Positions 15,016 to 22,680 of a DNA stretch of 32,313 nucleotides are shown here, in pieces. A program made the position numbers and the translations under genes. Position 1 is the stretch's first letter. Each line of letters starts with the position of its first letter. The notes beneath the pieces are model-generated. The model saw only the letters and a list, made by a program, of their open reading frames with translations, did no database searches and was not told the origin of the DNA. This DNA is from Candidatus Anstonellales archaeon (lineage in GTDB: Archaea > Micrarchaeota > Micrarchaeia > Anstonellales > CG1-02-47-40), in the NCBI GenBank assembly GCA_038869735.1, contig JAWCQO010000009.1, forward strand, positions 1 through 32,313, written 5' to 3'.

Positions 15016-16800
15016 TTAGGTATGCTTCCCCCGATAGAACTCGCTTATCATCTCGCGGAGTTTGGCTCGCCTCTTTTCATATCTTTCATATTCACTTTGG
15101 GACATCTCAAATTCAGCAGTGTGAAACTGACGAGGTATTGTGGGCTGAGCAGGGTAGCTGATGCTTTCAGCTTTTTGGATAAGTTGATGGACTTTCGTTT
15201 GCAACTCTTCTTGCTGAGCTCTAAGAGAACCAAGGGAGTCCAGCAACCTTTTTACCTCGTCCTTTTTTCCTTCAAACTCTTTCATCTTTGAAATTACTGC
15301 GTCTGCCTTTTTTATTTGAGCCTCAAACTCCTCCCTGTTTGAGTTAATTTGTCCTTCTAGTTGGGAAAGTGCAACAGAAAAATCATTGTATGATTTTAGA
15401 TAGTGGCTCTTGAGCTTTTCCAGGCGCTCCACTTGCTTTTGGATAGACGACTGAATTGCTTTCTTCTGCTCTTCAAGCTCAGCTTGGCTGATGGTGGGTT
15501 TTAGGCGTTCTATTTCCTCTGAGATTTTTTTGGCTGACTCAAGATTCTTTTGCAAAGTTTCTCTTAGGGCTGTTATTTTTGAAAGAGCTTCATCAATTTT
15601 GGATTTTCTACTGGCACTGTCTGATTGTGATTTGTAGTAATTCTGTATCGCAGTCAACTGAGCATCCGCCTTCTTCTTTTCTTCTTCTATATCTCGAAGA
15701 TGTTGTTCTATCTCAGTTTTTATTTTTTCGTATGAAGTAGAAGAAAAAAGGAGCTCTCGTAAAAGGGATTCTGAAGAAATGAGTGAGGAAAGCTCTTCTC
15801 GCTGGAGGCGAATTGCAGATAGGACATCTTTTGCTAAATCACCAAATACGCTGGCTTTCTGCTCAATGTTGTTTAGCTCATCTTTTATCTTCATTGCTTG
15901 CTTGTCTACTTCCGCAAAACTCTTTTGTAGGCTTGTTCGAAGCGATTTATCTTTTTGTATTTCTGCATGGAGAGCAGATATACGCTCTAGAATTAGAACC
16001 AGCTCTTTTTTAATAGCTTCAAGCTCGTAGGAAGCTTTTTTGATTCGTTTTATTTGCTCGTCTATCTGAGACTGGTGAGCGGCCTTTCCGAGAAGGTTTT
16101 TTTGTTTGTCTAATTCTAACGAAATGTTGGCCCCAAGGCGCTCAATTTCTGATTTGAGAGAATTAGATCTTGCCATGAGGGCTTGATAATCTTCAACTTT
16201 ACCTTTTATGCGTTCAATATCATGCTGTATCTGGATGCACTGGGTATGCAAGAAATCCGCTCTTTTATTAGTTTCGTTTATCGAAGTAGACAGGTTAGAG
16301 AGGTTCCGTTTTATGTCTTCGAGTTGGTTTGTGTGGTGAAGGTATAACGCCTCTTTTTTTTCTTGTAATTCCTTAAGAGTTTCAAGTCTTTTTTGCGTAT
16401 CTAGGAGTTTTGGGTCAAGGCTCTTATAAAGTTCAAGATAATTTAACTCTAGCCGTCTTATTTGTTCGCCTTTTAATTGCACAAGAGCAAGAAGCTTTGA
16501 TAGTTTGGGCTGAAGTTCGCTGTGTTGAAATCCAGCACCTCTTGACTCGACACTGAAACCAAAGCTTTTTGGATCGGTGATTATCTCTCCACCAGCTGTC
16601 CAAACAAGATAGGTTTTTGTAAGTAGATACTCAATTTTTATTATTCCTTCCTCCTCTAATATGCGAGCCCACTCCTCAAGACGCTCTTTTGGAATTGCAA
16701 GTGCACTGGCAGCTTCTTCAAGCAAAACTTTTTTTTTGTTATAGAGAAGCTTTATTAAGGCGTCAACGCCTGTGCGAATCTCATTTTCATCTACGGCCAT
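15016..16800 (-). CDS. Winged-helix plus long coiled-coil protein, unknown function
   Basis: 594 residues from ATG 16800. The frame continues upstream to 16932, but that would overlap the divergent gene and its promoter, and the added residues look random. Residues 1-75 form a winged-helix-like domain (VDALIKLLYNKKKVLLEEAA ... ILEEEGIIKIEYLLTKTYLVW). From about 95 to 560 the chain is almost continuous heptad-rich coiled coil of Lys, Glu, Leu and Gln, of SMC-arm or filament type but with no ATPase head. There are no membrane segments. It is upstream of, and codirectional with, the pilus operon (82 bp gap), so a scaffolding or positioning role for the pilus is possible. Its divergent neighbour carries related winged-helix-like repeats. 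Confidence 0.7.
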   Translation of the reverse strand: MAVDENEIRTGVDALIKLLYNKKKVLLEEAASALAIPKERLEEWARILEEEGIIKIEYLLTKTYLVWTAGGEIITDPKSFGFSVESRGAGFQHSELQPKLSKLLALVQLKGEQIRRLELNYLELYKSLDPKLLDTQKRLETLKELQEKKEALYLHHTNQLEDIKRNLSNLSTSINETNKRADFLHTQCIQIQHDIERIKGKVEDYQALMARSNSLKSEIERLGANISLELDKQKNLLGKAAHQSQIDEQIKRIKKASYELEAIKKELVLILERISALHAEIQKDKSLRTSLQKSFAEVDKQAMKIKDELNNIEQKASVFGDLAKDVLSAIRLQREELSSLISSESLLRELLFSSTSYEKIKTEIEQHLRDIEEEKKKADAQLTAIQNYYKSQSDSASRKSKIDEALSKITALRETLQKNLESAKKISEEIERLKPTISQAELEEQKKAIQSSIQKQVERLEKLKSHYLKSYNDFSVALSQLEGQINSNREEFEAQIKKADAVISKMKEFEGKKDEVKRLLDSLGSLRAQQEELQTKVHQLIQKAESISYPAQPTIPRQFHTAEFEMSQSEYERYEKRRAKLREMISEFYRGKHT

Positions 16801-16818
16801 GAATGAAGATACCCTCCG

Positions 16819-16834
16819 TAAATATATAAATATC
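16819..16834. promoter_or_regulatory. Shared bidirectional TATA element
   Basis: taaatatataaatatc is a near-palindromic TATA box. Its centre is about 26 nt from the ATG of the coiled-coil gene (16800, minus) and about 29 nt from the ATG of the four-repeat gene (16855, plus). This fits leaderless transcripts in both directions from one element. Confidence 0.65.
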
Positions 16835-16854
16835 ATTCTTGAAACTGATATTGT

Positions 16855-18081
16855 ATGGATAGCAAAACCCCACCTAAAAAAAGGCAGTTTCATCCGATTG
16901 AAAACCTTAAAAATCAAAACAAGATATTGCATCGTTTTGGAGAAGTAGGATTGAGGGTTTTCGCAGCGATTGACGGAGTAAAAAGCAGGGATAGAATAAT
17001 TGATGAGGCTCGTTGCACTGAAAAGGAATACGAAGAAATAATCTCATTTATGGAGGCATATGATATGCTGGATAAAGGGGGGAGTAATGGGGAGGAGCAC
17101 GAAAGCAAAGAAGATAGTAAAAGTATTGACGAAGAGGGAGCTGAGAGGGTAAATATTAAACCGGAAATTACGGTTTCTCAAACTATTACACCGTCAGCAT
17201 CTAGGAAGGAGATGACTAAGGAAGAGGAACGACTTGCTCAACTTTCTCCGCTTGAAAAAAAAATTTACAAAAAATACGGAGAGATAGGAGTAAACATTTA
17301 TCATCTCATAGATGGCGAAAAAACTGCTGAACAGATCCTTCATGAAGTTGGAATTTCGGAAGTAAAGCTTGTTGAGATACTTGAGTTTTTAGAGAATGAA
17401 GGGATAATCAAAATTGAAAAGCAATCCCCTCCACTCGTGGCCGACCAAAAAATTGTCGACCAAAAGATTGAAAAGGATGTGGCAGAGGGTGTTTTCTATG
17501 AAGGATGGGAAGAAAAGAGAGGTAGAAAAGAATTGTTTGCCCCTATAGTTGAGGAGAAGGATTATTTTGATGAGGGTTCAGCCGTGCCAAAAGATGAGAC
17601 TGCGGCTAGTGTAATACCTATAGATATACCGTTAAAAAAGAAGATTGGATTAGTTAAAGAGACTAGAATAAAGGCAGGAATTATATTGAAGTTTGGATCT
17701 GCAGGTTCGCGAGTATACGAGTTAATCAACGGTGTGAATGATGCTATAGATATCGCACTTGAGACTAAACTATCCCTTGAAACCTTGGATAAGATTTTTG
17801 AGTGGTTAGGGCAAGAAAAGGCTGTGTTGTTCAAAAGAATGAAACGAGAGGAAATCAGAAAAAAATATGGTGAAGAGGGGCTTATGATATACAAGAAATA
17901 CGGAAGAGAGGGCATTTTGTTGTATGAGCTGATAGGGAGGGAAAAGAAACTGAAAGATGTTATTATTACAAGCAAACTTCCCCCTGCAAGGGCGGTGGAT
18001 ATCCTGCTTTTTATTCACTCTGCATTGAATCTGGATTTACCGATAGATAAGAAAACGTTATACAATGAGCTTGGGCTCTAA
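16855..18081 (+). CDS. Protein with four winged-helix-like repeats, unknown function
   Basis: 408 residues with four related segments of about 50 residues, at 24-72, 137-189, 276-327 and 345-395. The shared pattern is 'I..(K/R)(F/Y)G..G...Y.LI(D/N)G....D.I.......L..I..FLe..g.i'. A half copy (IRKKYGEEGLM, about 334-344) directly precedes the fourth. Acidic, low-complexity linkers (75-130 and 195-265) join them. There is no signal peptide or membrane helix. The repeats look like small helical or winged-helix modules, and the 'LENEGIIKIEK' end of repeat 2 matches 'LEEEGIIKIEY' in the divergent coiled-coil protein. A regulatory or protein-binding role near the pilus operon is inference. I know no named family for it. 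Confidence 0.7.
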   Translation: MDSKTPPKKRQFHPIENLKNQNKILHRFGEVGLRVFAAIDGVKSRDRIIDEARCTEKEYEEIISFMEAYDMLDKGGSNGEEHESKEDSKSIDEEGAERVNIKPEITVSQTITPSASRKEMTKEEERLAQLSPLEKKIYKKYGEIGVNIYHLIDGEKTAEQILHEVGISEVKLVEILEFLENEGIIKIEKQSPPLVADQKIVDQKIEKDVAEGVFYEGWEEKRGRKELFAPIVEEKDYFDEGSAVPKDETAASVIPIDIPLKKKIGLVKETRIKAGIILKFGSAGSRVYELINGVNDAIDIALETKLSLETLDKIFEWLGQEKAVLFKRMKREEIRKKYGEEGLMIYKKYGREGILLYELIGREKKLKDVIITSKLPPARAVDILLFIHSALNLDLPIDKKTLYNELGL

Positions 18082-18187
18082 GCGAGAAACTTTAAAGAGA
18101 GTACCGATCGAAAAGGAGTTAGTTATTTAAAGGGAAGTTGAAAAAATAAAGTGGGGATCGCTGTCGTTAAGAAAGTTTAAGAAGGCT

Positions 18188-18203
18188 TTAAGGAGGAACG
18201 TGT
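18188..18203 (+). promoter_or_regulatory. Strong ribosome-binding site of the S8e gene
   Basis: TTTAAGGAGGAACGTG contains an almost full anti-16S match (AAGGAGG), 7 nt before the ATG. It contrasts with the leaderless-looking starts elsewhere in the window and suggests a transcript with a real 5' leader. A TATA-like ttatttaaag lies at 18123-18132. Confidence 0.7.
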
Positions 18204-18593
18204 ATGTTTTATTATCACGAACGCTCAAAAACTAAGATTTCTGGCTCAGGAGCAAAGCTAAGGAAATCGCATGATAAGAAACTTCGCTTCAAAGGGAATC
18301 CGCCAGTGGCGACGAAAGTTTCAGAGGGGGACGAAAGAGAGACCGTAAGAGGCCGGGGAGGATGCATAAAAGTCAAACTCAAGAAAGCACAAAAGGTGAA
18401 TGTAGTTACTCCCCAAGGCATAAAAAAAGTGCAAATTCGCGGAGTGCTTGAAACCCCAGATAATAGGCATCACGCAAGGCAAAGGATAATTACTAAGGGA
18501 GCTATCATCGATACTGAACTGGGAAGAGTAAAGATAACAAATAGGGTAGGGCAAAACGGAGTGGTTAATGGAATTCTGCTTCAAAATAATTAG
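18204..18593 (+). CDS. rps8e: Small ribosomal subunit protein S8e
   Basis: 129 residues, normal for archaeal S8e (eukaryotes have a longer form). It is very basic. Recognisable parts are the N-terminal SGAKLRKSHDKKLRFKGNPP, the KVKLKKAQKVNV strand, and the end ETPDNRHHARQRIITKGAII followed by TELGRVKITNRVGQNGVVNG. It binds 16S rRNA in the small subunit and has no bacterial counterpart, so it is a firm archaeal marker. It is a monocistronic gene that ends exactly where the convergent dtdA gene ends: its stop is 18591-18593 and the dtdA stop begins at 18594. Confidence 0.96.
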   Translation: MFYYHERSKTKISGSGAKLRKSHDKKLRFKGNPPVATKVSEGDERETVRGRGGCIKVKLKKAQKVNVVTPQGIKKVQIRGVLETPDNRHHARQRIITKGAIIDTELGRVKITNRVGQNGVVNGILLQNN

Positions 18594-19346
18594 TCACTTT
18601 TTTGCTTTCCATGGTACATTTGCATTATCGCAGAATGTGATTATCTTCTTTCGTTGGCTTGAATCAAGGCCTTTCCAATCTATAAGGACGTATTGCGTCT
18701 TTTCAACGCATTTTTCTATTCCTTGCAAAAATGTCTCGTAGTCTATCTCATCTACCTTGTATTTAGGGAGTATGTGGCCCACTGCCTCTGATGATTCCAA
18801 AGCTATTTTTGAGAAAAGTGGAGCATAATGGCCCCCACCGACCCCAAATATAGTTGGATATTCCTTCTGACTTTTAATTCCGTCAACAATGGCTTTGGCG
18901 CAAATCTCAGCAGCCGTTTTATCCCCCCACTCTTTGGAAGTGCTTCCTATTTCAACAAAAATGACTGGGAGAGAGCAGGTTGGTCCGTGGTGGTCAACTT
19001 CAAGACATACCTGCCAGTCAAGACCTAGATCTTCGACCTGACTTTTTATTGAGACGAGGATATCCTTCATTTTTGATGCATAAGCCACATTGAGGGTTTT
19101 ATCTTTGCCCCCCATCTGGGCTTTCCCCCAATTTCCAGGGAGGTGCACGGAAAGAGTCCTTATTTTCCTCTCGGATTTATGTGTCGAAGGGACGATTAGG
19201 TAGTCTGTTTGTAAGTCGCAGGATATTTCAAGAACAGAATTGTTTGTCTCAATTATTTGTGTAGAGGGTAAAGAAAAATTCTCCTTGAGTGCAGTTGCGA
19301 TGTTGAGACTTGCTTGATTTGTAGATGAGTAAACTACAGCTGGCAT
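18594..19346 (-). CDS. dtdA: D-aminoacyl-tRNA deacylase, archaeal/plant GEK1 type
   Basis: 250 residues from ATG 19346 (MPAVVYSSTNQAS). A TTG at 19367 would add seven residues. The ATG fits better because an AT-rich box at 19365-19381 lies 26 nt upstream. Family motifs are DYLIVPSTHKSE, HLPGNWG, CLEVDHHGPT, FVEIGST.KEW, FGVGGGHYAP and VGHILPKY. The enzyme is zinc-dependent and hydrolyses D-aminoacyl-tRNAs, keeping D-amino acids out of proteins. It replaces bacterial Dtd in most archaea. The length is a little short of typical (about 270), and the C-terminal end NANVPWKAKK is intact. It runs toward the S8e gene with no space between the stops. Confidence 0.93.
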   Translation of the reverse strand: MPAVVYSSTNQASLNIATALKENFSLPSTQIIETNNSVLEISCDLQTDYLIVPSTHKSERKIRTLSVHLPGNWGKAQMGGKDKTLNVAYASKMKDILVSIKSQVEDLGLDWQVCLEVDHHGPTCSLPVIFVEIGSTSKEWGDKTAAEICAKAIVDGIKSQKEYPTIFGVGGGHYAPLFSKIALESSEAVGHILPKYKVDEIDYETFLQGIEKCVEKTQYVLIDWKGLDSSQRKKIITFCDNANVPWKAKK

Positions 19347-19364
19347 GGTGGGGTTTTGTATTGG

Positions 19365-19381
19365 CAAATATTTAAATTAAA
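19365..19381. promoter_or_regulatory. Shared TATA-like element between dtdA and the CorA-like gene
   Basis: caaatatttaaattaaa is centred about 26 nt from the dtdA ATG (19346) and about 30 nt from an internal ATG of the CorA-like gene (19403). It could drive both divergent genes. Confidence 0.5.
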
Positions 19382-19390
19382 GTGAGAAAA

Positions 19391-20230
19391 ATGTTAATTA
19401 ATATGTTATATCGATTTGACGATTTCGAGCGCTTCAAAAGTAGCGCGGTTGCGCACGGCGTAAAGGAGGATCTGGACCAGCTTAAAGGGCTTAGCATTCT
19501 ATTTTTTGAGACCTATCCCAAATATATGATAATAAAGATGGTCTCTTATGAGGGTGACCCTAACATAGTAGTTATTCTATCTAAAAAGTTTTCAATGGTT
19601 TATCCGGTAATAAAGAATAAAGTTGGAGTCAGCTTAAGCAAGCTAAAAATGGAGAGTAAGTGGGGGGAGAGTACATATTTGGCTTATGTGACTTTTAGAT
19701 ACGTGCTTGAAGGCTATCAGAGATATTTCAAAACGCTTGATTTGGAACTTGATGCGGCTGACAATTCGCTTAATCTGGATGAAATAGAGCGTATAAGCAA
19801 GAAGATAAAGAAGTTTAGAGATCTTGTAGATGATTTCTTGCACCTCCTTATTCGCGCAGAGGACAAAGACATAAAGTTTGTAGATACGGCTGTGCTTGCT
19901 TATGAATTTGACCTTTTGCTTGCGCAAACAAGACACTTGGCCGACAGGTGTAGAACTGCAAAAAAGGAGTTAAATGTAATTCGGCAGAAATGTGATGTTT
20001 TTCAGACCATGAATCTTAACAAGAATATTGAAAAATTAACCAAGATTATGATGTTTTTGACGATAGTGGGAATTGTGATTTCAGTCCCAAACACTATTGC
20101 TACAATTTATGGGATAGGTAAGATAGCCGAAGGGACTAGTGAGGCGTTTATCTGGGGCGCCATTTCGATTAGTTTTTTGATTTCGATTTTTCTTTCCTTT
20201 GCATATCTCCACTATTATATGAAGAAATAG
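19391..20230 (+). CDS. CorA-like membrane protein with altered GMN motif
   Basis: 279 residues from ATG 19391. A GTG at 19382 and an ATG at 19403 are alternatives, and spacing to the AT box favours 19403. The architecture is that of CorA/ZntB transporters: an alpha/beta cytosolic domain (about 1-105), a long helical stretch (FRYVLEGYQRYFKTLDLEL ... LNKNIEKLTKIMMFLTIV) that forms the funnel stalk, then two membrane helices near the C-terminus and a short basic tail. The segment between the helices that should read YGMN reads PNTIATIYGIGKIAEG. The Pro-Asn-Thr and YG parts are kept but Met-Asn of the selectivity motif is Ile-Gly. Mg2+ specificity cannot be assumed; it may be a divergent divalent-cation channel. 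Confidence 0.8.
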   Translation: MLINMLYRFDDFERFKSSAVAHGVKEDLDQLKGLSILFFETYPKYMIIKMVSYEGDPNIVVILSKKFSMVYPVIKNKVGVSLSKLKMESKWGESTYLAYVTFRYVLEGYQRYFKTLDLELDAADNSLNLDEIERISKKIKKFRDLVDDFLHLLIRAEDKDIKFVDTAVLAYEFDLLLAQTRHLADRCRTAKKELNVIRQKCDVFQTMNLNKNIEKLTKIMMFLTIVGIVISVPNTIATIYGIGKIAEGTSEAFIWGAISISFLISIFLSFAYLHYYMKK

Positions 20231-20246
20231 TGACGAGCGTTTCTTT

Positions 20247-20936
20247 ATGTATATGAATTTTTTTGAGAGGAACATCCCTGTTTGGGGTGAAAGAGGGCAG
20301 AGAAGAATCAGAAGCTCCAGGGTCGCAATCATCGGATTTGGGGGGATAGGTCAAGCAACATTTGTGAACCTCTTGCGTGCAGGAGTGAAGAGGTTCTCTG
20401 TGGTTGACCCAGATTATTTTGACATTTCTAATATGAATCGCCAATCGCTATGCTTTCTTGGAGAGCTTGGAAAGAAGAAAATCAAGTCTGCAGAGAAGTA
20501 TGCAAAAAGTATAAACCCAGAAGCTGCACTTGACGGATATGCAGAAAAATTCTGTGAGAAAAACGCTGCAAAGATTCTTGAGGGATGCGATATTGCAATA
20601 GATGGTCTTGATACGTTTTCAGATAGGGTTGTTTTGCACAGAGAGTGTAGAAAACGTGGAATTCCGTCTGTTTTCTGCTCTGCTTTGGGAAGCATGGGTA
20701 TGTGTTCTGTATTTGATGTTGAAAGCAGATTTGACTTTGAGGAGGTATTCTCAAGGGCGGGAAGGCTGGCAAAAAGATGCGATTCTATTGTTTCTCCCGC
20801 AGCACAGATGGCAGGCACTCTTGCCTCGGCTTTGGCACTTGCAGTTATTCTGAAAAGGCCGCATGTGTGTGCTCCGGAATTTATTTTGTTTGATGTTTTT
20901 TCAAAAAGACCGGTAAGGAACGTAAGGCTTGCGTGA
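20247..20936 (+). CDS. ThiF/MoeB/HesA-family E1-like adenylyltransferase
   Basis: 229 residues from ATG 20247 (another ATG at 20253). The Rossmann P-loop VAIIGFGGIGQATFVNLLRAGV is followed by VVDPDYFDISNMNRQ, the 'D.D.v..sNlnRQ' ATP-contacting segment. Further on are the Lys-rich GKKKIKSAEKYAKSINP and IDGLDTFSDR ('D..Dn...R'). These are the core determinants for adenylating a ubiquitin-like or carboxylate substrate. The zinc CxxC pairs found in MoeB/ThiF are not seen. Cysteines in VFCSALGSMGMCSVF could act in thioester chemistry. It starts 16 bp after the CorA-like gene and is 7 bp from the next small gene, so it is in one operon with it. Substrate unknown; TcdA-like tRNA modification or SAMP activation are possibilities. 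Confidence 0.87.
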   Translation: MYMNFFERNIPVWGERGQRRIRSSRVAIIGFGGIGQATFVNLLRAGVKRFSVVDPDYFDISNMNRQSLCFLGELGKKKIKSAEKYAKSINPEAALDGYAEKFCEKNAAKILEGCDIAIDGLDTFSDRVVLHRECRKRGIPSVFCSALGSMGMCSVFDVESRFDFEEVFSRAGRLAKRCDSIVSPAAQMAGTLASALALAVILKRPHVCAPEFILFDVFSKRPVRNVRLA

Positions 20937-20943
20937 GTGGTTT

Positions 20944-21225
20944 ATGAAAGCCTTTGGATTTGAGGTCGTTTACAAAGAATTCTGCCAGTCTGGACCATAT
21001 TTTGAGATAAAGCCAACACAGCCAATGAAGATTAATCTTGAATTGTGCAAGGATAAATTGCGGGCGGGTAGGACATCTGTTGCAAACAAATATTTCATAT
21101 GCATTAGAATAGATAAACAGGAAGTTATTTTGTATAGTAATGGAAAAATCGTTGTAAGGGGAAGCGCAAGAAAGGATATTGCGCAAAAGATTGCCAAGTT
21201 GATCTATGACTCAATTCAGAGGTGA
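20944..21225 (+). CDS. Small protein with a TBP-half-like C-terminus, partner of the E1-like gene
   Basis: 93 residues from ATG 20944 (a TTG at 20929 overlaps the previous gene). The C-terminal part EVILYSNGKIVVRGSARKDI resembles the 'LIFSSGKIVVTGAKSEEDA' strand-turn-strand-helix of TATA-binding protein repeats, followed by an amphipathic helix IAQKIAKLIYDSIQR. The N-terminal half has the KINLELCKDKL and RAGRTSVANKYFICIRI strands. It is too short for TBP, which has two repeats. It could be a helix-grip or TBP-fold relative used as a carrier or nucleic-acid binder. There is no terminal Gly-Gly, so it is not an obvious ubiquitin-like substrate for the E1-like protein. It overlaps the DUF192 gene by 20 bp. 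Confidence 0.6.
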   Translation: MKAFGFEVVYKEFCQSGPYFEIKPTQPMKINLELCKDKLRAGRTSVANKYFICIRIDKQEVILYSNGKIVVRGSARKDIAQKIAKLIYDSIQR

Positions 21226-21700
21226 GGGGACGGTCAGGAGAAGCATAACTTTTTTGATAATTTTTTTGTCTGCGATTATTGCACTTGGATGCTTAAAGAC
21301 AGAAAGCTCTGCTTCGCTGGGTGAGATAATAATAACCAATTCCACTGGACAGAAAATCTTGCTATTTGTTGAAATAGCAGATACATATGAAAAGAGAATG
21401 CGGGGGCTTATGTATAGGGAGTCACTGCCAAAGGGAGGCGGCATGTTATTTGTTTTTGAGGATTCTGCACCTCGCATATTCTGGATGAAAAATACGCTTA
21501 TTCCTCTTGATATTATATTCATTGATGAAGAGGGCGCCGTAGTTGCGATCGTGGAAAATGCCCAACCGTGTCTTGTGGATCCTTGTAAAACCTATTCTTC
21601 CAAGGAAAACGCAAAATATGTGCTTGAAGTGGAGGGTGGATTTGCTAGAAAAAACGGGGTTTCGGTTGGAAGCAATATAGAAATTAAGCTGGGAAGCTAA
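21206..21700 (+). CDS. DUF192 family exported protein (possible lipoprotein)
   Basis: 164 residues from ATG 21206, inside the end of the previous gene. A signal region RRSITFLIIFLSAIIALGC ends in a Cys that fits a lipobox, so the mature protein is probably lipid-anchored outside the membrane. The DUF192 domain follows: EIADTYEKRMRGLMYRESLP, GGGMLFVFEDSAPRIFWMKN, TLIPLDIIFIDEEGAVV and VLEVEGGFARKNGVSVG. All usual DUF192 motifs (the 'RGLM.R..L', 'FWMkNT..pLDiiFid' and 'ylEv..G' blocks) are present. The biochemical function is unknown across bacteria and archaea. It is probably cotranscribed with the ThiF-like gene. Confidence 0.9.
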   Translation: MTQFRGEGTVRRSITFLIIFLSAIIALGCLKTESSASLGEIIITNSTGQKILLFVEIADTYEKRMRGLMYRESLPKGGGMLFVFEDSAPRIFWMKNTLIPLDIIFIDEEGAVVAIVENAQPCLVDPCKTYSSKENAKYVLEVEGGFARKNGVSVGSNIEIKLGS

Positions 21701-21712
21701 GAATCCGATGCT

Positions 21713-21723
21713 TTTATAATTAT
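21713..21723 (+). promoter_or_regulatory. TATA box of the PfkB-family kinase gene
   Basis: ttttataatta lies about 25 nt before ATG 21743 and matches the archaeal TATA consensus. It supports that ATG over the upstream TTG at 21728, with transcription beginning at or next to the start codon. Confidence 0.6.
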
Positions 21724-21742
21724 CTGTTTGTTATTTCTTTCG

Positions 21743-22642
21743 ATGAGATTAGATGTAGTATGTGTTGGTCACATTCTTTATGATGTGAGGTGCTACGTTG
21801 AAGAGCTTCCAAAACCGGACAAGACATCAATAATAAGAGCACCTATTGAAGCATCGGGAGGAGGTAGTGCGGCAAATGTAGCAGTAAATTGCGCAATGCT
21901 TGGTTTAAAGACAGGGGTAGTAGGTAACATAGGAGATGACTATAACGGAAAATTTCTTCTCTCAAATTTTCGGAGGTTTGGCATTAACACTTCAGAAATA
22001 AGGAAGTTTGCAGGTTCTACTGGAATGGCTATTGTGCTCATTGACAAATCTGCTGAAGTTGAAGTGATTGAGAGTATAGGAGTATGTGAAAGAAGGAGAG
22101 GAATAGATGAGGACTACCTGAAAAATACAAACTTTGTCCATATGACTGGAACAGACTTACGCCTTTTAAAGCGAACAAGCGATATTGCAAGAATACAAAA
22201 AAAAGTTGTGTTATTTGATCCTGGAAGAAGCCGTGCAAAGGAGGGCGAGTATAAACTCTCAAAGATACTAAAAAATACAAATTATCTGTTTGCAAACAAG
22301 AATGAGATATTGCTTATAGGAGGAGGGAGCGACCCAAAAGTTACTGCAAGAGAAATAGCAGACAAGTATGGTCTTGCATGTATATTAAAATCCGGCGCAG
22401 ATGAAGTCTTTTTTACTTCCAGTCGCTCTGAATTCTCAATCAAGCCTCCAAGAGTAAAGCCTGTTGATACGATTGGTGCTGGAGATGCATTTTCTGCAGG
22501 GTTTATATGTGGACTAAAAGAAGGAAAGACTATGCGGGATTGTGTAAAATTGGGAATATGGGCAGCCGTCCAAAAAATAATTTATAAGGGAGCGCAATCG
22601 GCGATAAATCGCCAATGGATAAAAAGGTATGGGAAGGTATAA
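21743..22642 (+). CDS. PfkB/ribokinase-family sugar or nucleoside kinase
   Basis: 299 residues from ATG 21743. The first PfkB signature ASGGGSAANVAVNCAMLGLKTG is near 40, followed by GNIGDDYNGKFLLSNFRRFGI. The second signature DTIGAGDAFSAGF is near 243, with Gly-Ala-Gly-Asp forming the anion hole and catalytic base. The beginning MRLDVVCVGHILYDVRCYVEELP and the lid strand match ribokinase/adenosine-kinase-type proteins. The substrate cannot be named: archaeal members act on ribose, nucleosides, 2-keto-3-deoxygluconate or fructose-6-phosphate. The phosphate-donor site (NKNEILLIGG, LKSGADEVFF) is conserved and suggests ATP. No pathway neighbour helps. Confidence 0.9.
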   Translation: MRLDVVCVGHILYDVRCYVEELPKPDKTSIIRAPIEASGGGSAANVAVNCAMLGLKTGVVGNIGDDYNGKFLLSNFRRFGINTSEIRKFAGSTGMAIVLIDKSAEVEVIESIGVCERRRGIDEDYLKNTNFVHMTGTDLRLLKRTSDIARIQKKVVLFDPGRSRAKEGEYKLSKILKNTNYLFANKNEILLIGGGSDPKVTAREIADKYGLACILKSGADEVFFTSSRSEFSIKPPRVKPVDTIGAGDAFSAGFICGLKEGKTMRDCVKLGIWAAVQKIIYKGAQSAINRQWIKRYGKV

Positions 22643-22680
22643 TGCATAGAAGGAATAATAACAACTCAACACCTAGGAGT

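Noticed and set aside
16801-16932. N-terminal extension of the coiled-coil protein to 16932
   Set aside because: It would run through the shared TATA box and into the divergent gene; the ATG at 16800 gives a clean winged-helix start.
17562-17975. Minus-strand ORF of 137 codons
   Set aside because: Antisense to the four-repeat protein gene, rich in Ser, Phe and Ile as expected for a shadow of a Lys/Glu-rich gene.
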